This document shows positions 1-5,788 of a stretch of DNA of 6,146 bases, piece after piece. This DNA comes from Sphingomonadales bacterium. GTDB taxonomy: Bacteria > Pseudomonadota > Alphaproteobacteria > Sphingomonadales > Sphingomonadaceae. How positions within the stretch are numbered: the stretch's first letter is position 1; every line of letters starts with the position of its first letter. Location: positions 1 to 6,146 of the forward strand of contig JAFKLV010000122.1 in the NCBI GenBank assembly GCA_017304125.1, read 5' to 3'. The translations under genes were made by a program, and so were the position numbers. Under the pieces are notes generated by a model that saw only the letters and a list, made by a program, of their open reading frames with translations, ran no database searches and was not told where the DNA came from.

Positions 1-577
1 CGTCGAACAGCGCCGCATCGTCTACCGACTTATAGATCATCCCCCATTGCTCGGCCTGATCGGTACCGATCTTCTCGCCCAGCATCATCATCCGCGTCGC
101 GCGCGCGCGGCCGATCGCCTTGGCCAGCAGCCAGGTCGAGCCGCCGTCGGGCACCAGCCCGATATTGACGAACGCCTGCAGGAAATAGGCCGATTTGCCG
201 GCGAGCACGAAATCGCCCGACAGCCCGATCGAGCAGCCCACACCGGCCGCCGCGCCGTTGACCGCGGTGACCACCGGCACGTCGAGCCGCATGATCTGGG
301 TCAGCGCGGGATTATAGTGCAGCATCAGCGAGCGGTGCGCGGCATCGCCGCTGCCCGTCACCGGGCGGTCGCCGCGCCCCTGCAGATCGGCGCCCGAGCA
401 GAAAGCGCGCCCCGCCCCGGTGATCAGCACCGCGCGCGCGCCATCGAGATTGTAGAGCGCGTCGGTCAGGTCCTCGGCCATCTGCAGCGAGGCGGCATTG
501 AGCCGCTCGGGCCGGTTGAGCGTGATGACGAGGACGTCGCCCTTCCGTTCGGTCAGGATCGTTTCGTAATCGGCCAT
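1..577 (-). CDS. PaaG-like enoyl-CoA hydratase/isomerase family protein (partial, C-terminus off left edge)
   Basis: Crotonase-superfamily acyl-CoA enzyme, presumably cytosolic. 192 residues are visible of a usual length near 260; the C-terminal helical part lies beyond the window. The start ATG at 577-575 follows AGAGAGGAAG, a good ribosome binding site, 28 bases after the epimerase stop. Visible signatures are LNRPERLNA (20-28), the oxyanion-hole segment GRAFCSGADL (56-65), and NGAAAGVGCS (107-116). The two catalytic glutamates of classical enoyl-CoA hydratase are not conserved: by my alignment they correspond to Ser116 and Phe136. The segment GLVPDGGSTW (140-149) instead keeps an aspartate, Asp144, at the place of the catalytic Asp of PaaG, the ring-1,2-epoxyphenylacetyl-CoA isomerase. 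I therefore favour an isomerase or related activity over simple hydration. Being third in the propionyl-CoA operon suggests a role in short or odd-chain acyl-CoA breakdown, but the substrate cannot be read from sequence. Confidence 0.9.
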   Translation of the reverse strand, partial: MADYETILTERKGDVLVITLNRPERLNAASLQMAEDLTDALYNLDGARAVLITGAGRAFCSGADLQGRGDRPVTGSGDAAHRSLMLHYNPALTQIMRLDVPVVTAVNGAAAGVGCSIGLSGDFVLAGKSAYFLQAFVNIGLVPDGGSTWLLAKAIGRARATRMMMLGEKIGTDQAEQWGMIYKSVDDAALFD

Positions 578-605
578 GTCGTGCGCTTCCTCTCTCTCGC
601 TTATC

Positions 606-1025
606 TCAATGGTCGCCTTTGGGCGTTTCCATCAGTTCGACCAGCATCCCGCCGAAATCCTTCGGGTGGACGAAGACGATCGGGGTGCCATGCGCGCCGA
701 TCCGCGGCTCGCCGAGCACGGTCGCGCCATTCGCCTTCATATGCGCGGCGGCCTCGTGGATATCGGGCACCTCGAAACAGACGTGATGCTGCCCGCCGGC
801 CGGGTTCTTCTTGAGGAAGCCGGCGATCGGCGAATTATCGTCATAGGGCTCGATCAGCTCGATCTGCGTGTTGGGCGCATCGACGAAGCACACCTTCACC
901 CCCTGCGCAGGGAGATCGAACGGCTCGCCGATCTTCTCCGCGCCGAGCAACAGGCGATAGGTTTCGACCGACTTGGCGATCGAGGGCGTCGCGACGCCGA
1001 CGTGATTCAGCCTTCCAAGCTGCAT
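606..1025 (-). CDS. mce: methylmalonyl-CoA epimerase
   Basis: Interconverts (S)- and (R)-methylmalonyl-CoA, linking propionyl-CoA carboxylase to methylmalonyl-CoA mutase. The protein has 139 residues, the family's normal size, as two glyoxalase/VOC-fold modules. The predicted metal ligands are His8 in LNHVGVA, Glu56 in TQIELIEP, His81 in GGQHHVCFEV and Glu130 in MLVELME. HPKDFGGMLVEL (120-131) is also typical of the family. I chose the ATG at 1025-1023 because GAGGGA lies 7 bases upstream and the protein then begins with the usual MQLGRLNHVG. A longer reading from 1067 would add 14 unconserved residues and run through a GC hairpin. The gene starts 43 bases after the pccB stop and is followed 28 bases later by the PaaG-like gene, which indicates one transcript. 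A different VOC enzyme is unlikely given the ligand set and the pccB neighbour. Confidence 0.96.
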   Translation of the reverse strand: MQLGRLNHVGVATPSIAKSVETYRLLLGAEKIGEPFDLPAQGVKVCFVDAPNTQIELIEPYDDNSPIAGFLKKNPAGGQHHVCFEVPDIHEAAAHMKANGATVLGEPRIGAHGTPIVFVHPKDFGGMLVELMETPKGDH

Positions 1026-1044
1026 ATCCGGTCCCTCAACTATG

Positions 1045-1062
1045 CCCCCGCATGCGCGGGGG
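1045..1062. repeat. GC-rich perfect hairpin between pccB and mce
   Basis: CCCCCGC and GCGGGGG form a perfect 7-bp stem around the 4-base loop ATGC, inside the 43-base gap just after the pccB stop codon. No T-run follows on the minus strand, so it is not a canonical intrinsic terminator. It could be a REP-like intergenic element, or an mRNA processing or stability element that sets pccB expression apart from the downstream genes. The pairing is seen directly; the function is inferred. Confidence 0.55.
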
Positions 1063-1068
1063 GACAAA

Positions 1069-2595
1069 TCACAACGGAATGTTGTCGTGCTTCTTCCACG
1101 GATTCTCCAGCGTCTTGCTGCGGAGCTTCCGAAGGCCGAGTGCGATGCGGCGGCGGGTCGAGTGCGGCTGGATCACCTCGTCGATGAAGCCCTTCGACGC
1201 CGCGACGAACGGGTTGGCGAAGCGCGCTTCATATTCACGGGTCTTTTCCGCAATCCCTTCCTCGTTAAGCCCGCGGAAGATGATCTCCACCGCGCCCTTG
1301 GCGCCCATCACCGCGATCTCGGCGGTCGGCCAGGCGTAATTGAGGTCGCCGCGCAGATGCTTGGAGGCCATGACGTCATAGGCCCCGCCATAAGCCTTGC
1401 GGGTGATGACGGTGATCTTGGGCACGGTCGCCTCGGCATAAGCGAACAGCAGCTTCGCGCCGTGCTTGATGATGCCGTTATGCTCCTGCGCGGTGCCCGG
1501 CAGGAAGCCCGGCACGTCGACGAAGGTGACGATCGGGATATCGAACGCGTCGCAGAAGCGCACGAAGCGCGCCGCCTTCTTCGAGGAATTGATATCGAGC
1601 ACCCCCGCCAGCACCATCGGCTGGTTGGCGACGAACCCGACGGTGCGCCCCTCGATCCGGCCGAAGCCGCAGATGATGTTGCCCGCATGCGCCGGCTGGA
1701 TTTCGAAGAACTCGCCCTCGTCGACCACCTTACGGATCAGCTCGTGCATGTCGTAGGGCTGGTTGGCGCTCGGCGGGATCAGCGTGTCGAGGCTTTCCTC
1801 GACGCGGTCCCACGGATCGTCGGTCGGCCGCTCGGGCACCGCGGCGCGGTTCGATTCGGGCAGGTAGTCGACGAAATCGCGCACCGCGAGCAGCGCCTCG
1901 ATATCGTCCTCGAACGCCACGTCCGCGACGCTGGTCTTGGTGGTGTGGGTGATCGCGCCGCCCAGCGCCTCCTGCGTCACCACCTCGTTGGTTACCGTCT
2001 TCACCACATCGGGGCCGGTGACGAACATGTAGGACGAATCCTTCACCATGAAGATGAAGTCGGTCATCGCCGGGGAATAGACCGCGCCGCCCGCGCACGG
2101 GCCCATGATCACGCTGACCTGCGGCACCACGCCCGAGGCGAGCACGTTGCGCTGGAACACCTCGGCATAGCCGCCGAGCGAGGCAACGCCCTCCTGGATG
2201 CGCGCGCCGCCCGAATCGTTGAGGCCGATCACCGGGGCGCCGACCTTCAGCGCCATGTCCATCACCTTGCAGATCTTCTGCGCGTGACGCTCGCTGAGGC
2301 TGCCGCCGAACACGGTGAAATCCTGGCTGAACACGAACACCAGCCGGCCGTTGATCGTCCCCGATCCGGTGACCACGCCGTCGCCGGGATAGATCTGATC
2401 CTGCATCCCGAAATCGACGCAATTATGCTCGACGAACATGTCATATTCTTCGAACGACGCTTCATCGAGCAGCACGTCGATCCGCTCGCGCGCGGTGAGC
2501 TTGCCCTTGGCGTGCTGCGCATCGATGCGCTTCTGCCCGCCGCCCGCCCGCGCGGCGGCGCGCTTGCGTTCCAGTTCCTCGATCGTCGACGACAT
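1069..2595 (-). CDS. pccB: propionyl-CoA carboxylase beta chain (carboxyltransferase)
   Basis: Carboxyltransferase subunit of the biotin-dependent propionyl-CoA carboxylase. It moves CO2 from carboxybiotin on the alpha chain to propionyl-CoA, giving (S)-methylmalonyl-CoA. With 508 residues it is full length. The N-terminal crotonase-like domain carries the acyl-CoA oxyanion segment GPCAGGAVYSPA (165-176) after DSGGARIQEG (127-136). The C-terminal domain carries VDVPGFLPGTAQEHNGII (359-376) and RKAYGGAYDVMAS (399-411). The C-terminus KKHDNIPL is very close to the ending of authentic PCC beta chains and argues against a methylcrotonyl- or acetyl-CoA carboxylase. The ATG at 2595-2593 gives the usual MSSTIEELERKR start and has GGAG about 6 bases upstream. 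An in-frame TTG at 2616-2614 lies 5 bases after GGAGGG and is a possible alternative. First gene of the minus-strand operon, divergent from its likely regulator pccR. No pccA is in the window. Confidence 0.97.
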   Translation of the reverse strand: MSSTIEELERKRAAARAGGGQKRIDAQHAKGKLTARERIDVLLDEASFEEYDMFVEHNCVDFGMQDQIYPGDGVVTGSGTINGRLVFVFSQDFTVFGGSLSERHAQKICKVMDMALKVGAPVIGLNDSGGARIQEGVASLGGYAEVFQRNVLASGVVPQVSVIMGPCAGGAVYSPAMTDFIFMVKDSSYMFVTGPDVVKTVTNEVVTQEALGGAITHTTKTSVADVAFEDDIEALLAVRDFVDYLPESNRAAVPERPTDDPWDRVEESLDTLIPPSANQPYDMHELIRKVVDEGEFFEIQPAHAGNIICGFGRIEGRTVGFVANQPMVLAGVLDINSSKKAARFVRFCDAFDIPIVTFVDVPGFLPGTAQEHNGIIKHGAKLLFAYAEATVPKITVITRKAYGGAYDVMASKHLRGDLNYAWPTAEIAVMGAKGAVEIIFRGLNEEGIAEKTREYEARFANPFVAASKGFIDEVIQPHSTRRRIALGLRKLRSKTLENPWKKHDNIPL

Positions 2596-2621
2596 GCGCT
2601 TCTCCGGCAGATGCAATGCAT

Positions 2622-2639
2622 CCCTCCTGACGCGGAGGG
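2622..2639. repeat. hairpin in the pccB leader
   Basis: CCCTCC and GGAGGG form a perfect 6-bp inverted repeat with a 6-base loop, 27 bases upstream of the pccB ATG. In the pccB transcript the 3' arm reads GGAGGG, a strong Shine-Dalgarno-like sequence, so folding would hide it. It precedes an in-frame TTG codon by 5 bases. The repeat is seen directly; a role in translation control is inference. Confidence 0.4.
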
Positions 2640-2645
2640 CGGCGA

Positions 2646-2690
2646 AGCGCAAATGTGAACTTGCGAATTTGCGAAGGTACGATTTGCGAA
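2646..2690. promoter_or_regulatory. candidate PccR operator array between pccB and pccR
   Basis: Four related 9-base elements crowd into 45 bases. Two are exact direct copies of ATTTGCGAA at 2667-2675 and 2682-2690. ACTTGCGAA at 2659-2667 has one mismatch and shares one base with the next copy. AGCGCAAAT at 2646-2654 is a reverse-orientation copy with two mismatches. The half-site resembles the TTTGCAAA pair reported for PccR of Rhodobacter sphaeroides (from memory), but the 15-base and 8-base periods differ from that layout. The last copy ends 16 bases before the pccR start, so binding there could affect both pccR and pccB. Confidence 0.6.
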
Positions 2691-2706
2691 CTAGGGTGCG
2701 CGGGTC

Positions 2707-4065
2707 ATGCCAAGACTCTATGCCGGCCAGCAATTACGCACGTTGCGCCTTTCCGCGGGGCTCAACCAGCGCGCGATGGCGGCGCGGCTCGGGCTGTCGG
2801 TCAGCTACCTCTCCCAGCTCGAAACCGGCGAGCGACCGCTGACCCCCGCCGTCACCACCGCGCTGGCGCGGCATTATCCGCAGGCACTGGCGGCGATCGA
2901 GGGCGAGGCCCCGGCGCGGCGGCTGGCGGCGCTGGGCGAGGCTTTGGCCGATCCCGCGCTGACCCCGCTCGACGCCGACGAGGCGGCGCGGCTGGCGGAG
3001 GAACGCTCCGAGGTCGCCGACCGGCTGATCGCGCTCCACGCCGCCAAGCGCGCCGCCGAGGAACGGCTGGCGATCGCCGAGGAATCGATGACCACCGGCA
3101 CCGGCGCGCGCCTGCCGTGGGAGGCGGTGCGCGACTGGTTTCACGAGGCGGGCAATTATGTCGATCGGCTCGATCACGCGGCGGAGACGCTGGCGACCCA
3201 GCCCGGCTTCAGCGCGGCGGAGGCGTTGCAGCGCCACGGCATCACCCTCGCCACCGACAGCGACGAGGATGCCCCGCTGGCGCGGTTCGACGGCGCGACG
3301 CTGACGCTCAACGCCGCGCTGCCCCCGGAAAGCCGCCGCTTCCTGATCGCGCACCGCCTCGCCGCCACCGCCTTCGCGCGCGAGATCGAGGCGATCGTCG
3401 CTGGGGCGGATGTGGTGGGGGCGGAAGCGCGGCGATTGCTCGCGGTCGGGCTGGCCAATTATGCCGCTGGCGCGCTGATCATGCCCTATGCCGCGTTCCG
3501 CGCCGAGGCCTTGCGGCTGCGCCACGATATCGACCGGTTGTGCCGCCGCTTTACGGTGAGTTTCGAACAGGCGTGTCACCGGCTCTCGACGCTCCAGCGC
3601 GCCGGGGCCGAGGGCGTGCCCTTCTATTTCTGCCGGGTCGATATGGCGGGCAATATCACCAAGCGGCATTCCGCGACGCGGCTGCAATTCGCACGCTTCG
3701 GCGGGGCGTGCCCGCTGTGGCATGTGCATGAAGCCGCGGCGATCCCCGACCGCATCCTTGTCCAGCATGCCGAGACGCCCGACGGGGTGCGCTATATCTC
3801 GATGGCCAAAGGGCTGGTGAAGCCATCGGGCAGCTTCGCGCGCAGCCCGCGGCGCTATGCGGTGGTGCTGGGGTGCGAGGCGATCCACGCCGCCGATTTC
3901 GTCTACGCCGATGCGGTCGACCGCACCCGCGCGCCGACCCCGATCGGCATCTCCTGCCGGCTCTGCCCGCGCGACGATTGCGACCAGCGCGCCTTCCCGC
4001 CGACCGATCGTGCGATCGCGGTGGAGCCGGCCGTGCGCCGCGTGGTGCCGTATCGGGTGGTGTGA
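2707..4065 (+). CDS. pccR: ScfR-family short-chain fatty acyl-CoA regulator (PccR-like)
   Basis: Transcription factor expected to sense a short-chain acyl-CoA and control propionyl-CoA carboxylase genes. The 452 residues show three parts. Residues 6-60 are an XRE-type helix-turn-helix, with the recognition region near MAARLGLSVSYLSQLETGER (24-43). The middle, about 190-260, resembles the IrrE/ImmA metallopeptidase domain, but its HExxH site reads HRLAA (216-220), so it lacks the catalytic Glu and second His and is presumably a non-catalytic sensor. The C-terminal DUF2083-type region runs to the end and contains a cysteine cluster, Cys417, Cys420 and Cys425, in SCRLCPRDDCDQRAFPP. This architecture is that of ScfR proteins such as PccR. 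It is divergent from pccB across a gap packed with ATTTGCGAA elements, which supports local control and autoregulation. The ribosome binding site is weak: AGGG, 10 bases before the ATG. Whether it activates or represses cannot be told from sequence. Confidence 0.92.
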   Translation: MPRLYAGQQLRTLRLSAGLNQRAMAARLGLSVSYLSQLETGERPLTPAVTTALARHYPQALAAIEGEAPARRLAALGEALADPALTPLDADEAARLAEERSEVADRLIALHAAKRAAEERLAIAEESMTTGTGARLPWEAVRDWFHEAGNYVDRLDHAAETLATQPGFSAAEALQRHGITLATDSDEDAPLARFDGATLTLNAALPPESRRFLIAHRLAATAFAREIEAIVAGADVVGAEARRLLAVGLANYAAGALIMPYAAFRAEALRLRHDIDRLCRRFTVSFEQACHRLSTLQRAGAEGVPFYFCRVDMAGNITKRHSATRLQFARFGGACPLWHVHEAAAIPDRILVQHAETPDGVRYISMAKGLVKPSGSFARSPRRYAVVLGCEAIHAADFVYADAVDRTRAPTPIGISCRLCPRDDCDQRAFPPTDRAIAVEPAVRRVVPYRVV

Positions 4066-4154
4066 ACCGCGACGGCAATTTGATCGCAACCGGCGGGACG
4101 ACCATGCGACTGGGTTGACGCATGACCGCCCCACAACAGCGAGGATGTGTCGCC

Positions 4155-4622
4155 ATGGGATTTCGTGTTCAAGGATTAGACCCCGCCCAGTTCAGCCATC
4201 TGTTCGGCCGCTCGGATGACGAACTGGCGAGCGTCGGAGCCCGGCGATATGTGGTGGATAGCAAGCCGGGCTTCCCCGACCGGATCGAAGTCCGCGACCT
4301 CGACATGGGCGAAACAGCGATCCTGCTCAACTATGAGCATCAACCGGCCGACACGCCGTATCGCGCGCGCCATGCGATCTTCGTTCGCGAAGGAGCCGAC
4401 AAGGCCCTGGACCTGGTCGACGCACTGCCTGAGGTGATCCGCATCCGCCCCATATCGCTGCGCGCGTTCAACGAAGCCGGCGAGATGATCGACGCCGATC
4501 TCGCCAACGGCGCCGACCTGGTGCCGCTCATCGACCGTTTCTTCGCCTCACCGGCCGTTGCGTATTTGCACGCGCACTATGCGAAGCGCGGGTGCTTTGC
4601 CGCGCGGATCGATCGAACATAA
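4155..4622 (+). CDS. DUF1203 domain-containing protein
   Basis: Protein of unknown function, 155 residues, matching the DUF1203 family over its whole length. Features I recognise are the N-terminal FRVQGLDPAQFSHLF (3-17), LLNYEHQPADTPYRARHAIF (58-77), SLRAFNEAGEMIDADL (101-116), and the C-terminal YLHAHYAKRGCFAAR (137-151) with His139, His141 and Cys147. The PGFPDR segment (38-43) has Asp42 where I recall a cysteine in many relatives; this is from memory. No signal peptide or membrane segment is visible, so it is probably cytosolic. I chose the ATG at 4155 because GAGGA at 4141-4145 is well placed and the family match begins there. An in-frame ATG at 4122 has no ribosome binding site and would add 11 unconserved residues. 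It lies 89 bases after pccR on the same strand and may be read from its own promoter or by readthrough. It converges on the reductase gene with only 26 bases between the stops. Confidence 0.85.
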   Translation: MGFRVQGLDPAQFSHLFGRSDDELASVGARRYVVDSKPGFPDRIEVRDLDMGETAILLNYEHQPADTPYRARHAIFVREGADKALDLVDALPEVIRIRPISLRAFNEAGEMIDADLANGADLVPLIDRFFASPAVAYLHAHYAKRGCFAARIDRT

Positions 4623-4648
4623 CGGCTTCGGCTGCGCGCGCGGTCAGA

Positions 4649-5665
4649 TCAGACCTTCACGATGCCGCGCTCGATCAGACTCTCCGCGGTATCGACGATC
4701 GACTGTTCCTCGTCGCGCGTGCGCCAGCCGAGCACGTTCGCGGTATGCGTCGGATCGATCGCGCGAACGCGGCCGATCTCGCCGACCACCTGCCGGATGC
4801 TGCCATCGAACAGCGCCATCAACCGCAGCACGAAATCGGGGACGCGGCGTTCGGGCACCTTGCGCGCCTTGTCGCCAAGCCGCGTGCGCAGCACCGCCCC
4901 CACCTCCTCCATCAGCATGAACCGCCCGCCGCCGATGAAACGCTCGCCGTCGAGCCCCGGCGTCTCCAGCGCGCGGACATGCAAATCGGCCAGATCGCGC
5001 ACGTCGACCACCGCGAACCCGATCCGCGGAAAGCCCGGGATCGAGCCGTCGAGCAGCCGCTGGACGAACTGGATCGAGGTCGAGAAATCGTCGCTCAGGA
5101 TCGGCCCGAGCACCGCGCTGGGATTGACCGAGCAGAATTCCATCCCCGCGCCATTCTCCGCCATCCAGTCGCGCGCAGCGCGCTCGGCGACGGTCTTGGA
5201 CTTGATATAGGCCCCCACCCCCGGCGCATTGATGTCGGTCCAGTCCTGCTCGGTGAAGGCGACGCCATTGGCAGGCGGATGACCGTAAGCCAGCGCCGCC
5301 ACCGACGAAGTGAGCACGAAGCGTTGCACCCCCGCCGCTTTCGCGAAGCGCAAGGCGCGCAGCGCGCCGTCGCGCGCGGGCGGGATCAGCATCTCGTCGC
5401 TCACCGCCCCCGCTGGAAAGGGCGAGGCGACATGCGCGACATGGCTGCACCCGGCCATCGCCTCCGCCCAGCCCGCATCCTGCTCCAGATCGGCGGCGAA
5501 GAAGCGCAGCCGCTCCGGCGCGACGCCGAGCGTGGCGCGAACCTGTTGTTCCTTCGCGAGATTGCGGATCGTGGTGTTGACCGTCCAGCCCTGCTCGACG
5601 AGCTGGCGGATCAGGAAGCCGGCGATATAGCCGCTCCCTCCGGTGACGAGCACGGTGCCGGCCAT
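4649..5665 (-). CDS. NAD(P)-dependent extended SDR, dihydroflavonol-4-reductase/aldehyde reductase-like
   Basis: Extended short-chain dehydrogenase/reductase of 338 residues. The Rossmann nucleotide-binding motif TGGSGYIAG is at 8-16, followed by TTIRN (31-35), whose Arg34 is a plausible NADP-phosphate contact. HVASPFP (78-84) and LTSSVAAL (118-125, catalytic Ser120 or Ser121) come next. The catalytic pair is Tyr153 and Lys157 in AYIKSK. SVNPSAVLGP (179-188) and VDVRDLADLHV (220-230) are typical of the dihydroflavonol-4-reductase/aldehyde reductase branch. Bacterial members reduce various aldehydes or ketones and the true substrate cannot be inferred. I chose the ATG at 5665-5663 because AGAGGGGGA lies 4-5 bases upstream and the Rossmann strand begins at once. 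A longer reading from 5704 adds 13 unconserved residues. The gene is divergent from acs and convergent with the DUF1203 gene, so it is probably transcribed alone. A candidate promoter lies at 5708-5736. Confidence 0.9.
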   Translation of the reverse strand: MAGTVLVTGGSGYIAGFLIRQLVEQGWTVNTTIRNLAKEQQVRATLGVAPERLRFFAADLEQDAGWAEAMAGCSHVAHVASPFPAGAVSDEMLIPPARDGALRALRFAKAAGVQRFVLTSSVAALAYGHPPANGVAFTEQDWTDINAPGVGAYIKSKTVAERAARDWMAENGAGMEFCSVNPSAVLGPILSDDFSTSIQFVQRLLDGSIPGFPRIGFAVVDVRDLADLHVRALETPGLDGERFIGGGRFMLMEEVGAVLRTRLGDKARKVPERRVPDFVLRLMALFDGSIRQVVGEIGRVRAIDPTHTANVLGWRTRDEEQSIVDTAESLIERGIVKV

Positions 5666-5707
5666 GGCATTCCCCCTCTCTGTCGAACGCATCAGCGAAC
5701 GCATTTG

Positions 5708-5736
5708 GTTTTACGGCGAAACCGATCTTCTGCCAA
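5708..5736 (-). promoter_or_regulatory. candidate sigma-70-type promoter for the SDR gene
   Basis: On the minus strand TTGGCA (5736-5731), a 17-base spacer and TAAAAC (5713-5708) form a reasonable housekeeping promoter. Transcription would start near 5701, leaving a leader of about 36 bases before the ATG at 5665, with a strong ribosome binding site inside it. The match is 5 of 6 bases at -35 and 4 of 6 at -10. No experimental support can be seen. Confidence 0.4.
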
Positions 5737-5788
5737 GTTGTCGCCGGCCCGCGCGTCGGTTAACGGGCGCGCGACAGAGGAGAGTGGC

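Noticed and set aside
47..1187. Plus-strand open frames opposite the PaaG-like gene and mce
   Set aside because: Both overlap genes with clear catalytic motifs on the minus strand and show no domain of their own.
1042..2658. Long plus-strand open frame (538 codons) covering pccB on the opposite strand
   Set aside because: It is the mirror of a strongly conserved pccB in high-GC DNA. Its composition is rich in Arg, His, Asp and Ala with no recognisable domain.
4115..4120. TTGACG as a -35 box for the DUF1203 gene
   Set aside because: No acceptable -10 hexamer lies 16-18 bases downstream, and the position is only 35 bases before the start codon.
2734..4134. Long minus-strand open frame (466 codons) opposite pccR
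   Set aside because: Antisense shadow of pccR with low-complexity Arg/Gly/Ala-rich content and no family resemblance. pccR itself has clear domains.
4600..4643. Possible bidirectional terminator between the convergent DUF1203 and SDR genes
   Set aside because: CCGCGCG and CGCGCGG can pair, but the loop is 30 bases, the left arm is inside the DUF1203 gene and there is no T-run on either strand.
5738..5766. Candidate acs promoter TTGTCG, 17-base spacer, TAACGG
   Set aside because: The -10 match is weak and the start would lie only about 16 bases before the ATG, cutting into the ribosome binding site region. The true acs promoter is probably further upstream.
5666..5788. Search for a PccR-type ATTTGCGAA element upstream of acs
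   Set aside because: No copy or close variant is seen on either strand, so acs is not placed in the PccR regulon on sequence grounds.
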